From positions 1 to 64,000 of the forward strand of contig NZ_SAVA01000004.1 in NCBI RefSeq assembly GCF_004022465.1: a stretch of DNA of 64,000 nucleotides, written 5' to 3'. A program made the translations under genes and the position numbers. Positions 33,513 to 42,014 of the stretch are shown here, one piece after another. The stretch's first letter is position 1. Each line of letters opens with the position of its first letter. The stretch comes from Rhodobacter huangdaonensis (GTDB lineage: Bacteria > Pseudomonadota > Alphaproteobacteria > Rhodobacterales > Rhodobacteraceae). Below the pieces are notes generated by a model. That model was not told where the DNA came from, ran no database searches, and saw only the letters and a list, made by a program, of their open reading frames with translations.

Positions 33513-34969
33513 TCGTATTGCTCCCGGTATTTGCGCACGATGACGAGCGCCAGGATGTTGAGCCCGAGCGTGAAGACGAACAGCGTCAGGCCGAGCGCGA
33601 AGGAGACGAGGGTCTCGGGGCTGGCGAATTCGGTGTCGCCGGTCAGCTGGCTGACGATCTTCACGGTGACGGTGGTCATCGCCTCGAACGGGTTGAGCGA
33701 CATTTTCGCCGCGGCGCCGGCGCCGAGCACCACGATCATCGTCTCGCCGATCGCGCGCGAGGCGGCGAGCAGGATCGCGCCGACGATGCCGGGAAGCGCG
33801 GCGGGCAGGATCACCTGCTTCACCGTCTCCGACTGCGTCGCGCCAAGCCCGTAGGAACCGTCCCGCAGCGCCTGCGGCACGGCATTGATGATGTCGTCGG
33901 AGAGCGACGAGACGAAGGGGATCAGCATGATGCCCATGACGAGGCCGGCGGTCATCACCGAGCTCGAGGAGGTGCCAAGGCCGAGCGGCTGGGCGAACCA
34001 GTCGCGCAGCACCGGGCCCACGGTGATCAGGGCGAAGAGACCGTAGACGATGGTCGGGATGCCGGCGAGCACCTCGAGCAGCGGCTTCGTCATCGCGCGC
34101 ACCCGCTTGCTGGCGTATTCGGCCAGGAAGATCGCGGCGAAGATGCCGACCGGCACCGCGACGACGAGCGCGATCACCGAGATGTAGAGCGTGCCCCAGA
34201 TCAGCGGCCAGATGCCGAGGTCGGAGCCACCGCCGAATTTCGGGTTCCAGGTGGTGGAGAGGAAGAACTTGCTGGCCGGATAGAGCCGGAAGAAGTGGAT
34301 CGTCTCGAACACCAGCGACAGCACGATGCCGACGGTGGTCAGGATCGCGACGAGCGAGGCGGCGATCAGCAGCACGCGCACGAAGCCTTCGGAGACGTTG
34401 CGGGCGCGGAACTCGGGGCGGATCCGGGCGAGCGCATAGCCAAAGCCCGCGAGCGCGAGCGCCAGCACCGCGATGGCCATCGCCAGATGGCCGCTGTGCG
34501 ACAGGTCGCGATAGGCCTTGGCGGCCTCGAACACGCCGGGGCGGACGTTGCTGCCGACGGCGACGCCGACTTCGGCCAGGCGGCTGCGCACGTCGGCGAG
34601 ATCGGCGCGCATCGCGGTGATCTCGGCTTCGCCGAGCTTGCCCTGGGCGAGGATCAGGTCGATGCCCTCGGCGATGCGGCGCACGTCGGTCATCACCAGA
34701 TTGGCCGAGCTGCCGTCGGGGATGTCAGCCGCGGGGATCATCGAGGTCACGCGGGTCTCGATCAGCAGCGGCTGCACCAGCAGCCACAGCAGCATCAGCA
34801 CAAGCGCGGGAACGGCCGTGAAAAGGAAGACGGTCTGGCCATAATAGCCGGGAAGGGAATGCAGGCGCCGGATGTCACCCCCGGCCTTCGACAGCGCCAG
34901 CTGCCTGCCGATGACGTAGCCGGCGGCGGCAAGGGCGATCACGATCAGGGAAAGAAGGCCGATGCTCAT
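33509..34969 (-). CDS. pstC: Phosphate ABC transporter permease PstC
   Basis: Second membrane subunit of the importer. The 486-residue product also carries an extra N-terminal part (two helices within residues 1-75 and a roughly 100-residue extracytoplasmic stretch) before the binding-protein-dependent permease domain with the YGLGATQSETVKQVILPAALPG-type coupling loop. The ATG at 34969 was chosen; a TTG 12 bases upstream is in frame. It is separated from pstS by 64 bp that hold a hairpin. Confidence 0.93.
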   Translation of the reverse strand: MSIGLLSLIVIALAAAGYVIGRQLALSKAGGDIRRLHSLPGYYGQTVFLFTAVPALVLMLLWLLVQPLLIETRVTSMIPAADIPDGSSANLVMTDVRRIAEGIDLILAQGKLGEAEITAMRADLADVRSRLAEVGVAVGSNVRPGVFEAAKAYRDLSHSGHLAMAIAVLALALAGFGYALARIRPEFRARNVSEGFVRVLLIAASLVAILTTVGIVLSLVFETIHFFRLYPASKFFLSTTWNPKFGGGSDLGIWPLIWGTLYISVIALVVAVPVGIFAAIFLAEYASKRVRAMTKPLLEVLAGIPTIVYGLFALITVGPVLRDWFAQPLGLGTSSSSVMTAGLVMGIMLIPFVSSLSDDIINAVPQALRDGSYGLGATQSETVKQVILPAALPGIVGAILLAASRAIGETMIVVLGAGAAAKMSLNPFEAMTTVTVKIVSQLTGDTEFASPETLVSFALGLTLFVFTLGLNILALVIVRKYREQYE

Positions 34970-34994
34970 GGGAAAATCCAACTGAGAAGGGAAA

Positions 34995-35016
34995 GGTGGC
35001 GCCCGAAGGCGCCACC
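34995..35016 (-). terminator. Hairpin between pstS and pstC (attenuator or mRNA stabiliser)
   Basis: GGTGGCGCC and GGCGCCACC pair as a 9-bp GC stem with a four-base loop on the minus-strand transcript, followed by TTTCCCTT rather than a clean T run. It lies directly after pstS and probably causes partial termination or protects the pstS mRNA, giving more binding protein than permease. Confidence 0.6.
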
Positions 35017-35033
35017 GGAGTTCCTTGCGAGGA

Positions 35034-36086
35034 TCAGTTCAGCGGCCCCATCGCCACGTCGTTCTTCACCATCTCCTGGGTCTTGGCCAGTTCCGGATCG
35101 GGAACCAGACCATAGGCCGCCAGCGGGCCGTTCGGGCCGGCCATGTCGTCCGAGACGAAGAAGTCGATGTATTCCTGCAGGCCCGGGACCACGCCGATAT
35201 GCGCCTTCTTCACGTAGAAGTAGAGCGGACGCGAGACCGGGTATTCGCCCTTGGCGATGCTGTCGACCGAGGGCATCACGCCGTCCATCGTGGCGACGCG
35301 CAGCTTGTCGGTGTTGTTCTGGTAGAACGACAGGCCGAAGACGCCGATGGCGTTCTTGTTCGCGTCGATGCGCGACAGGGTCTCGGTGTAGTCGCCGTCG
35401 ATGTCGACCGACACGCCGTCGGTGCGCAGCGTGTTGCACTGGGCGACAGCGGCCTTTTCCTTCGCCTTGTCGTCGCCTTCGGCGGCGGCGAGGAACAGGT
35501 CATAGGCGCCGCTGGCCTTGCAGCCGGCCTCGATCACCTTGGTGTCGAAGACTTCGCGGGTGCCGTGCTTGGTGCCCGGGATGAACATCAGGATGTCCTG
35601 CGCCGGGAAGTCGGCCTTGACGTCGGCCCAGGTCTTCGCGGTGTTGGCGACGACCTTGCCGTCCTTCGCCACGTTCGCACCGATCGCGCCGTAGATGTCG
35701 GCCGGGGTGAAGGCGAATTCCGCACCGTTGATGTCGCTGGCGAAGACGATGCCGTCATAGCCGAAGCGGACTTCCATGATCTCGTTGACGCCGTTCGCCT
35801 TGCAGGTGTCGATGTCCGACTGCTTGATGCGGCTCGACGAGTTGGCGATGTCGATGGTGTTTTCGCCCACGCCTTCGCACAGCTTCTTGCGGCCGGCGCC
35901 CGAACCACCCGATTCCACGACCGGGGTCGGGAAGCTGAAGTTCTCGCCGAAGGCTTCGGCAACGATGGTCGCGTAGGGCAGCACGGTCGAGGAACCGGCC
36001 GACTGGATCTGGTCACGGGCGAGGGCACCCGAGGCCGAGGCAGCCACGATGGCCACGGCCGAGACGGTGAGTTTCACGGACTTCAT
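35034..36086 (-). CDS. pstS: Periplasmic phosphate-binding protein PstS
   Basis: High-affinity phosphate receptor of the Pst importer. The 350-residue precursor has a signal peptide with probable cleavage after ASGALA (about residue 23), then the phosphate-binding motifs IQSAGSSTVLP and SGGSGAGRK and the PGTKHGTREVF segment typical of PstS. An AGGAGC site precedes the ATG. First gene of the pst operon, with a Pho box about 90 bp upstream. Confidence 0.96.
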   Translation of the reverse strand: MKSVKLTVSAVAIVAASASGALARDQIQSAGSSTVLPYATIVAEAFGENFSFPTPVVESGGSGAGRKKLCEGVGENTIDIANSSSRIKQSDIDTCKANGVNEIMEVRFGYDGIVFASDINGAEFAFTPADIYGAIGANVAKDGKVVANTAKTWADVKADFPAQDILMFIPGTKHGTREVFDTKVIEAGCKASGAYDLFLAAAEGDDKAKEKAAVAQCNTLRTDGVSVDIDGDYTETLSRIDANKNAIGVFGLSFYQNNTDKLRVATMDGVMPSVDSIAKGEYPVSRPLYFYVKKAHIGVVPGLQEYIDFFVSDDMAGPNGPLAAYGLVPDPELAKTQEMVKNDVAMGPLN

Positions 36087-36171
36087 GGAACGCTCCTGAG
36101 TTCACTTGCGGGGCCGGTCGCGGCCTCGGGCTTCTCCTAGGATCTGCCCGTGACGCTTATGCAAAACATAT

Positions 36172-36189
36172 ATGACAGTTGCGTGACAA
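36172..36189 (-). promoter_or_regulatory. Pho box upstream of pstS
   Basis: On the minus strand TGTCAC and TGTCAT are spaced by 11 bp (start to start), the tandem half-site pattern recognised by a PhoB dimer (CTGTCAT-like repeats). It lies about 90 bp upstream of pstS and points transcription into pstSCAB-phoU-phoB, so PhoB would activate its own operon. Confidence 0.75.
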
Positions 36190-36206
36190 AGCCCGTCAGG
36201 CAAGGC

Positions 36207-36890
36207 TCATCGCATCAGCGAGCGGGCGATCAGGGCTGCCGCCTCGGGGTGTTCGCCGATCGCGGGAAGACGCGGGCCGGTGAAGCCGGCGGCCGCCAGA
36301 GCCGCGGGAATATCCTCCGCCACATGGCCCGCACGCTGGGCGAAGAACGGCAGGCACAGGCCCGACAGGCTTTCGGCGGCGACATCGGCAAGGAAGGGCG
36401 CCTCTTCGATGAAGGCGGTGCGGATGCGCCAGAAGCGGGTGAGCGGGCGCAGCCGGCAGGCCATCGCCTCGGCCGTGTCTTTCGAGCGCTGCGCCACCTG
36501 CGAGCCGTGCGCGACCAGGATCAGATCCGCGCGTTCAGGCTCGATTCCGGCGGATTTTGCCGCGTCCGTGACGGTTTTCGCAATCAGGTCGGGCAGCTCC
36601 GGTTCGGTGCCGAAGGGCGGCAGGGTCCGTGCCGTCACCCCGGCGCGCGCCAGCCGGCGCGGCAGCTCGCGCCGGGTGAACCAGCCCTCGGCCATGAAGA
36701 ACGGATAGATCTCGGGCGCGTCGAACCCGCTCAGCGCCGCCTCGAGCGCGCCGGGCAGCGCGAGCGTCGCGGCCCGGATCTGGTGCTCCGGGCACAGCGC
36801 CTGCACCCGCGCGGCAATCGCCTTCAGCCCGGCATCGAGCGGGGCCGGGTCGGAGGGGGAACCATGGGAGACGAGAACGATCTGACGCAT
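36207..36890 (-). CDS. CbiX/sirohydrochlorin chelatase-like protein
   Basis: A 227-residue protein of the CbiX/CbiK-like chelatase superfamily: VLVSHGSPSDP near the N-terminus and VAHGSQ near the middle are the paired His motifs expected of a two-half chelatase fold. Metal and tetrapyrrole are unknown; sirohydrochlorin cobalto- or ferrochelatase would be the family roles, but no cobalamin or sirohaem gene is adjacent, and some members are annotated only as CbiX-domain proteins. The ATG at 36890 is preferred over a TTG nine bases upstream. It ends just before the pst promoter region. The 258 bp upstream to the EVE gene show no convincing riboswitch or promoter. Confidence 0.65.
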   Translation of the reverse strand: MRQIVLVSHGSPSDPAPLDAGLKAIAARVQALCPEHQIRAATLALPGALEAALSGFDAPEIYPFFMAEGWFTRRELPRRLARAGVTARTLPPFGTEPELPDLIAKTVTDAAKSAGIEPERADLILVAHGSQVAQRSKDTAEAMACRLRPLTRFWRIRTAFIEEAPFLADVAAESLSGLCLPFFAQRAGHVAEDIPAALAAAGFTGPRLPAIGEHPEAAALIARSLMR

Positions 36891-37148
36891 GAAACGCAAG
36901 TTAGGGGCGGGCTTTGAAACGGCAACCGGAAGCGCGCTGTCCGGGGCTGGCGCGGCAAGATTGAGTCAAATTGGAACTGTTACGCCGTTGAGGCGAATCG
37001 CCCGCTGGCATACCCGGAAGGCAATCGGCTGACAGGGCCGGTGGTCCGGACCGGGCCGGCAGGAGCAGACCTCCGGCCCGGGTCTTTCGCGGGCAAGAGC
37101 GGGGTGAAGGAAGGGCCGGCAGCCCCGGCCTTCACTTCGCGGCCGCGC

Positions 37149-37568
37149 TCAGGGCTCGACGCCGCCAAGGGCGCAGACGATCCGCCATTCCTCCGCGGTC
37201 ACCGGCTGCACCGAGAGCCGCATCGAGGTGACGAGCGACATCTCGGTCAGTCGCGGATCGGCCTTCACCTCGGCCAGCGTCACCGGCCGGGCAAGCGGCG
37301 TCACCGCGCGGATGTCGACACAGTCCCACCGCGGGTCCTCGGTGGTGCTGTCGTGATGCGCCTCGGCGCAGACCTCGGCGATGCCGACGATCTCCTTGCC
37401 GATGTTGGAATGGTAGAAGAAGCCGCGATCGCCGACCTTCATCTCCCGCATGTTGTTGCGGGCAAGGTAGTTGCGCACCCCGTCCCATTCCTCGCCGGCT
37501 GCGCCCTTCGCCACCAGCATCTCCCAGGAGAACTTGTTCGGCTCGGACTTGAACAGCCAATACGCCAT
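37149..37568 (-). CDS. EVE domain protein
   Basis: A 139-residue EVE-domain protein (PUA-like fold), starting MAYWLFKSEP with EWDGVRNYLARNNM and FFYHSN, the family hallmarks. EVE domains are thought to bind modified bases in RNA or DNA; the function of stand-alone bacterial members is not established. The ATG at 37568 shares one base with the yciI stop, so it is last in tsaD-gpsA-yciI-EVE. This association is common in alphaproteobacteria and hints at a link to tRNA modification, which is inference. Confidence 0.9.
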   Translation of the reverse strand: MAYWLFKSEPNKFSWEMLVAKGAAGEEWDGVRNYLARNNMREMKVGDRGFFYHSNIGKEIVGIAEVCAEAHHDSTTEDPRWDCVDIRAVTPLARPVTLAEVKADPRLTEMSLVTSMRLSVQPVTAEEWRIVCALGGVEP

Positions 37569-37837
37569 CAGCCGACGACCTTCTTCCATTCGGTGACGGT
37601 GACGCTGTCGAACAGGCCGGCCTTCGCATAGGGGTCGTTCGCCGCCCAGTCCTGCGCCGCGGCCAGGCTGTCGGCGTTCAGGATCACCAGCGAGCCGACC
37701 ATCTGGCCCGCTTCGAGGAAGGGGCCGGCGACGAAGACGATGCCGGTTTCCTCGATATAGGCGAGGTGGGCGGCGCGGTTGTCGAGGCGGGTCTGCAGGG
37801 CGCCGGGCTTGTCGCGGCAGATCACGGCATAGGGCAT
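37568..37837 (-). CDS. YciI-like protein
   Basis: A 89-residue protein of the YciI family, related to ferredoxin-like dimeric alpha/beta barrels. It contains the NRAAHLAYIEE segment and NDPYAKAGLF with the conserved His and Asp that form the putative active site. Function unknown, though a related protein is a dehydrochlorinase. One base separates its start region from the gpsA stop; part of the tsaD-gpsA operon. Confidence 0.88.
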   Translation of the reverse strand: MPYAVICRDKPGALQTRLDNRAAHLAYIEETGIVFVAGPFLEAGQMVGSLVILNADSLAAAQDWAANDPYAKAGLFDSVTVTEWKKVVG

Positions 37838-37838
37838 T

Positions 37839-38795
37839 TCATTCCTCCTTCAGGGGGCGGGACAGCAACGCCTGCGCGGCGTCGGAAACGGTGATGCGGT
37901 GCTCGCTCAGCGCCGCGACCATGGTCGCGATCGGCATCTCGACACCGCGCCTTTGGGCCAGAACAGAGACGGCTTTCGCGGTGGCGACGCCCTCGACCGT
38001 GGTGGTCGGGTCGAAGTCCTCGCCGGCACCGAGCGCCTGGCCAAAGCGGAAGTTGCGCGATTGCGCCGAGGTGCAGGTGAGCACCAGATCGCCAAAGCCG
38101 GACAGGCCCGCGAGCGTCTCGGCCCGGGCCCCAAGGCGCAGCGCCAGCCGGCTCATCTCGGCAAAGCCGCGGGTCATCAGCGCGGCGCGGGCGGAATCGC
38201 CAAGCCCCGCGCCGATCACCACGCCGGCGGCGATGGCGATCACGTTCTTCAGCGCCCCGCCCAGTTCCGCGCCGAGCGGGTCGGTGCTGCGGTAAAGCCG
38301 CAGCGTCGGGGTCGACAGCTGCGTCTGCAGCGCCTCGCAGTCCTCGGCGCAGGCAAGGGTGAGGGCCGTGGGCAGGCCGCGGGCGATGTCGGCGGCAAAG
38401 CTCGGCCCGGTCAGGATCGCGGCACGGGCATCGGGGCAGGCGGCGGCGATCAGCTCGGTCGGGCCACGACCCGTCGTCAGGTCGATCCCCTTCGAGCAGG
38501 CGACGAGGGTCTTGCCGGCAAGGCGCGCGGCATGGGCCGTCAGAAAGCCGCCCATCTGCTGCATCGGCATCGCCAGAAGCAGCACCGGCGCCTGCGTCGC
38601 AGCCTCGATTTCCGCCGTGACAGAGACGTTTTCGGGCAGAACGGTCATCGGCAGGCGGCGGTCGTTGCGCCGGCTGGACTGCATCTCGGCGACATGGGCG
38701 GCATCGCGGGCCCAGAGCGTGACCGGGCCGTTCTGCGCCAGCGTCACCGCCAGCGCCGTGCCGAAAGCCCCTGCGCCCAGCACCGCAACCGTCAT
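37839..38795 (-). CDS. gpsA: Glycerol-3-phosphate dehydrogenase [NAD(P)+]
   Basis: Makes sn-glycerol 3-phosphate from dihydroxyacetone phosphate for phospholipid synthesis. The 318-residue product starts with the Rossmann motif VLGAGAFGTALA, and has SKGI, GPSFAADIARGLPTA and the catalytic Lys in ALKNVIAIAAGV with GFGDLVLTCTS near the C-terminal half. Overlaps tsaD by ATGA. Confidence 0.95.
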   Translation of the reverse strand: MTVAVLGAGAFGTALAVTLAQNGPVTLWARDAAHVAEMQSSRRNDRRLPMTVLPENVSVTAEIEAATQAPVLLLAMPMQQMGGFLTAHAARLAGKTLVACSKGIDLTTGRGPTELIAAACPDARAAILTGPSFAADIARGLPTALTLACAEDCEALQTQLSTPTLRLYRSTDPLGAELGGALKNVIAIAAGVVIGAGLGDSARAALMTRGFAEMSRLALRLGARAETLAGLSGFGDLVLTCTSAQSRNFRFGQALGAGEDFDPTTTVEGVATAKAVSVLAQRRGVEMPIATMVAALSEHRITVSDAAQALLSRPLKEE

Positions 38796-39886
38796 GCCTT
38801 CGCCCCCTTCTTGCCCGAGCCGAGCATCGCCGGGGCGGAACGGTCAAGCGGCCAGCGCGGTCGGGCCGACAGGTCCATCCCGTCCTGGGCGCCGGCCTCG
38901 AACCGCGCGATCCCGGCATAGGCGATCATCGCCGCATTGTCGGTGCAGAGTTTCAGCGGCGGTGCGGCGAAGGTCGCGCCGACTTCGGTCGCCACCTGCT
39001 CGAGCCGTGCGCGGATGGCCGCATTCGCCGCCACGCCGCCCGCCACGGCAAAGGCCGGGTGTTCGGGGGCATGCGCCAGATACTCGCGCAGGGCGCGGCG
39101 CGATTTTTCCGCCAGCACGTCGGTCACCGCCGCCTGGAACCCGGCGCACAGGTCGCGCCGTGCCTGCCGGCGCAGACCGCCGTGTTCGGCCACCTCGGCA
39201 TCGCGGGCGCGCAGAAGGGCGGTCTTCAGCCCGGAAAACGACATGTCGCAGCCCGGCCGGTCCAGCAATGGGCGCGGGAAGTGGACGGCCTTGGGATCGC
39301 CCGTCATCGCCTCGGCCTCGACCGCCGGGCCGCCCGGCTGCGGCAGGCCCAGAAGCTTTGCCGTCTTGTCGAAGGCCTCGCCCGGGGCATCGTCGATCGT
39401 GCCGCCAAGGCGGGTGAAGTCTTCGGGCCCGTGCGCGATCAGGAACTGGCAATGCCCGCCCGAGACGAGCAGCAGCAGATAGGGGAAGGCGAGCCCCTCG
39501 GTCAGCTGCGGCGTCAGCGCATGGCCCGCGAGGTGGTTCACACCGACAAGCGGCAGGCCCGCGCCCGCGGCGATGCCCTTCGCGCACATCACCCCCGACA
39601 TCACCCCGCCAATGAGCCCGGGCCCGGCGGTCACCGCCACCCCGTCGAGATCGGCGAGCGTCACGCCGGCCTCGGCCAGCGCCTCCTCGACGCAGAGGTC
39701 GAGTTTCTCGGCATGGGCGCGGGCGGCGATCTCGGGCACGACGCCGCCATAGGGGGCGTGCAGCGCGGTTTGCCCGGCGACCACCGAGGCAAGGATGCGC
39801 GGCCCGGTCTCCTCCATCCGCACCACGGCGGCGGCGGTGTCGTCGCAGCTCGACTCAAGTCCGAGGAAGGTGAGGGTGCGGGTCAT
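38792..39886 (-). CDS. tsaD: tRNA N6-adenosine threonylcarbamoyltransferase TsaD
   Basis: Catalytic subunit for the t6A37 modification of ANN-decoding tRNAs. The 364-residue ASKHA-fold protein starts GLESSCDDTAAA and has the metal ligands His118 and His122 (HLAGH), the SGGHCQFL strand and a late Asp in LCTDNAAMIAYAG. The ATG at 39886 was chosen; a longer frame upstream has no family similarity. It diverges from hemD and heads tsaD-gpsA-yciI-EVE. Confidence 0.96.
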   Translation of the reverse strand: MTRTLTFLGLESSCDDTAAAVVRMEETGPRILASVVAGQTALHAPYGGVVPEIAARAHAEKLDLCVEEALAEAGVTLADLDGVAVTAGPGLIGGVMSGVMCAKGIAAGAGLPLVGVNHLAGHALTPQLTEGLAFPYLLLLVSGGHCQFLIAHGPEDFTRLGGTIDDAPGEAFDKTAKLLGLPQPGGPAVEAEAMTGDPKAVHFPRPLLDRPGCDMSFSGLKTALLRARDAEVAEHGGLRRQARRDLCAGFQAAVTDVLAEKSRRALREYLAHAPEHPAFAVAGGVAANAAIRARLEQVATEVGATFAAPPLKLCTDNAAMIAYAGIARFEAGAQDGMDLSARPRWPLDRSAPAMLGSGKKGAKA

Positions 39887-39958
39887 GGCGCCTCGGTTGC
39901 ACGGTGCTTTCTTCGCAGGTAACACCGGGGCACAGACCCTGCAATCCCGGGACGTGCC

Positions 39959-40696
39959 GTGACCGAGGCCAATTTCCCCTGTCCGCCCCTGCTGCTGACC
40001 CGCCCGCGTGCGGGATCGGAGCGTTTTGCGGCGCAGTTCCGCACCCGTTTCGGGGCGGACTGGCTGGTGCTGATCTCGCCCCTGACCGAGACCCGGCCGA
40101 CCGGCGCCGAGATCCCCGCGGCCGAGGCGCTGATCTTCACCTCGGAACAGGCGGTGGCGCCGGTCATTGCGGCCGGGCCCGCGGCGGGTCGGCGCGCCTA
40201 TTGCGTCGGCGCGCGCACGGCCGAGGTGGCGCGGGCGGCGGGCTTCGAGGTGATCGAGGGGCCGGGCGAGGCGCGGGGCCTTGCCGCGCTGATCGCGGCG
40301 CAGCACCGCGGCGGGCGCCTGCTGCATGCGCGCGGCCGCGAAGTGGTCGCGCCGCTGGCCGACTGGCTGAATTCCGCCGGAACAGAGACGGTCGAGGCCG
40401 TGGTCTATGCGCAGGAGGCGTTGCCCCTGTCGGACGCCGCGCGCGATCTTCTGGCCCGGGCGCCGGTGGTGCTGGTGCCGGTGTTCTCGCCGCGCAGCGG
40501 TCGCCTTCTGGCGCAGGCGGTTTCGGGGGCGCGGGCGGCGCTGTGGCTGGCACCGATTTCGGCTGCGGCGGCCGAGGGCTGTGCCGGGATCGCCGCGCGG
40601 ATCGAGGTTGCGCCGACCCCGGACGCCGCGGGCGTGCTGAGTGCACTTGCGCGGCTTCTTGGCGCGGAGACGGCCGGGGCGGACAAGGCGGGTTGA
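39959..40696 (+). CDS. hemD: Uroporphyrinogen-III synthase
   Basis: Cyclises hydroxymethylbilane to uroporphyrinogen III. HemD sequences diverge strongly; this 245-residue product keeps PPLLLTRPRAGSERFA at the start, a SPLTET segment, IFTSEQAV near 60 and AYCVGARTAE near 80, and PSP-type C-terminal residues. Starts with GTG, no strong ribosome site. The position before the mitofilin-like gene and hemY is the standard haem-gene cluster of alphaproteobacteria, which supports the call. hemC is not adjacent. Confidence 0.85.
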   Translation: MTEANFPCPPLLLTRPRAGSERFAAQFRTRFGADWLVLISPLTETRPTGAEIPAAEALIFTSEQAVAPVIAAGPAAGRRAYCVGARTAEVARAAGFEVIEGPGEARGLAALIAAQHRGGRLLHARGREVVAPLADWLNSAGTETVEAVVYAQEALPLSDAARDLLARAPVVLVPVFSPRSGRLLAQAVSGARAALWLAPISAAAAEGCAGIAARIEVAPTPDAAGVLSALARLLGAETAGADKAG

Positions 40697-40774
40697 GCCA
40701 TGCCGACCGGGCCACTAGACTGCCGCTGACAAACGTTGGCCGCGCATCGTCGCGCCGGGACTGGAGGAGCTGCC

Positions 40775-42004
40775 GTGGCACATACCGAACACGAGAAATC
40801 CGAAACGGCCGAGGCCAGCGTGGCACAGGACACCCCCGAGACGGTGGCACCTGTCGAAGAGGCCGAGGTCGTCGAGGCGACGGTGGAAGAGCCCGTCGCG
40901 CCCGCCGCGAGCGCGGCGAAATTCGAGCCCGAGCCCGAGCCCGAGCCCACGCCTGCGCGTGTGGCACCGACACCGCGCCGGGGCGGCTTCGTGCCGCTGT
41001 TCCTCGGCGGTGTGATCGCCGCGGCGCTGGGCGCCGGTGCGACGGTCTGGGCGCTGCCGAACCTGCCGCCGCAGCTCGCCGCGATGATCCCGATGGGGAC
41101 CGACCGCACCGCCGCGCTCGAGGCCGAGATCGCCGCCTCGAATGCCAAGCTCGACACCCTGACGGCCGAGCTGAAGACGCTGAAATCGGCCACCCCGCCG
41201 CCGCCGGACCTGTCGGGCGTGCAGGCGGCGCTGGACGAGACGGGCTCGGCCACGCGGGCGATGCAGGAGACGCTGAGCGCGCTCGAGACGCGGGTGACGG
41301 CGCTGGAAAACCGCCCTGCGGCGGCCGTTGCGGGGGGCAGTGCGCCGGTCGATCTGAGCGGGATCCAGGCGCAGATCGACACCTTGCGCGCCGAGATGGC
41401 GACGGGCGGTCCGGCCGAGGCGGCGGCACGCGAGCAGATCGCGGCGGCGGTGGCCGCGGCGCAGGCGCAGATCGGTGCCGTGCGCGACGAGGCCGGCAAG
41501 CTGAGCGCCGGGGCCGAGGCTGCGGCACAGCGTGCCGTCGCGCAGGCCGCCGTCGCCCGCGTTGCCGCGGCCTTCGAAAGCGGTGCGCCGATGGCGCCGG
41601 CGCTGGCCGATGCGCAGGCCGCCGGTCTGACCGTTCCGGCCGTTCTGGCGGCCGATGTGCCGACGCTTTCGGCGCTGCAATCGGCCTTCCCCGAGGCCGC
41701 GCGGGCGGGGCTTGCCGCGTCGCGCAAGGCGGCGCCGGGGCAGACGCTGGGCGCGCGCTTCAAGGCTTTCTTCATGGCGCAGACCGGGGCGCGCTCGCTT
41801 GCGCCGCGGGCGGGCGAGGATGCCGATGCGGTGCTGTCGCGGGCCCAGGCCGCGGTCGATGCCGGCGATCTGGTGACCGCGATGACCGAGATTTCGGCAC
41901 TGCCGCAGGCGGGGCAGGCGGTGATGACCGGCTGGCTGACGCAGGCGCAAAAGCGGCTCGACGCGGCCCAGGCGGTGACCGAGCTTGCGCAGTCGGTGAA
42001 GTGA
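40775..42004 (+). CDS. Mitofilin/Mic60-like inner membrane protein (COG4223)
   Basis: A 409-residue bacterial homologue of mitochondrial Mic60, which shapes membranes at cristae junctions; the alphaproteobacterial proteins have been connected with intracytoplasmic membrane form. Residues 1-68 are acidic and proline-rich with an EP repeat near 51-58, residues 71-93 form one membrane helix, 100-300 is predicted coiled coil rich in Ala/Glu, and the C-terminal 110 residues correspond to the conserved mitofilin-like end. The GTG at 40775 follows an excellent GGAGGAG. Lies between hemD and hemY, the usual place. Confidence 0.85.
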   Translation: MAHTEHEKSETAEASVAQDTPETVAPVEEAEVVEATVEEPVAPAASAAKFEPEPEPEPTPARVAPTPRRGGFVPLFLGGVIAAALGAGATVWALPNLPPQLAAMIPMGTDRTAALEAEIAASNAKLDTLTAELKTLKSATPPPPDLSGVQAALDETGSATRAMQETLSALETRVTALENRPAAAVAGGSAPVDLSGIQAQIDTLRAEMATGGPAEAAAREQIAAAVAAAQAQIGAVRDEAGKLSAGAEAAAQRAVAQAAVARVAAAFESGAPMAPALADAQAAGLTVPAVLAADVPTLSALQSAFPEAARAGLAASRKAAPGQTLGARFKAFFMAQTGARSLAPRAGEDADAVLSRAQAAVDAGDLVTAMTEISALPQAGQAVMTGWLTQAQKRLDAAQAVTELAQSVK

Positions 42005-42014
42005 GGAGGGGGCG

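Noticed and set aside
36891..37148. Possible cobalamin riboswitch before the CbiX-like gene
   Set aside because: No B12-box-like GCCACTG segment or ordered stems; only GC palindromes consistent with base composition.
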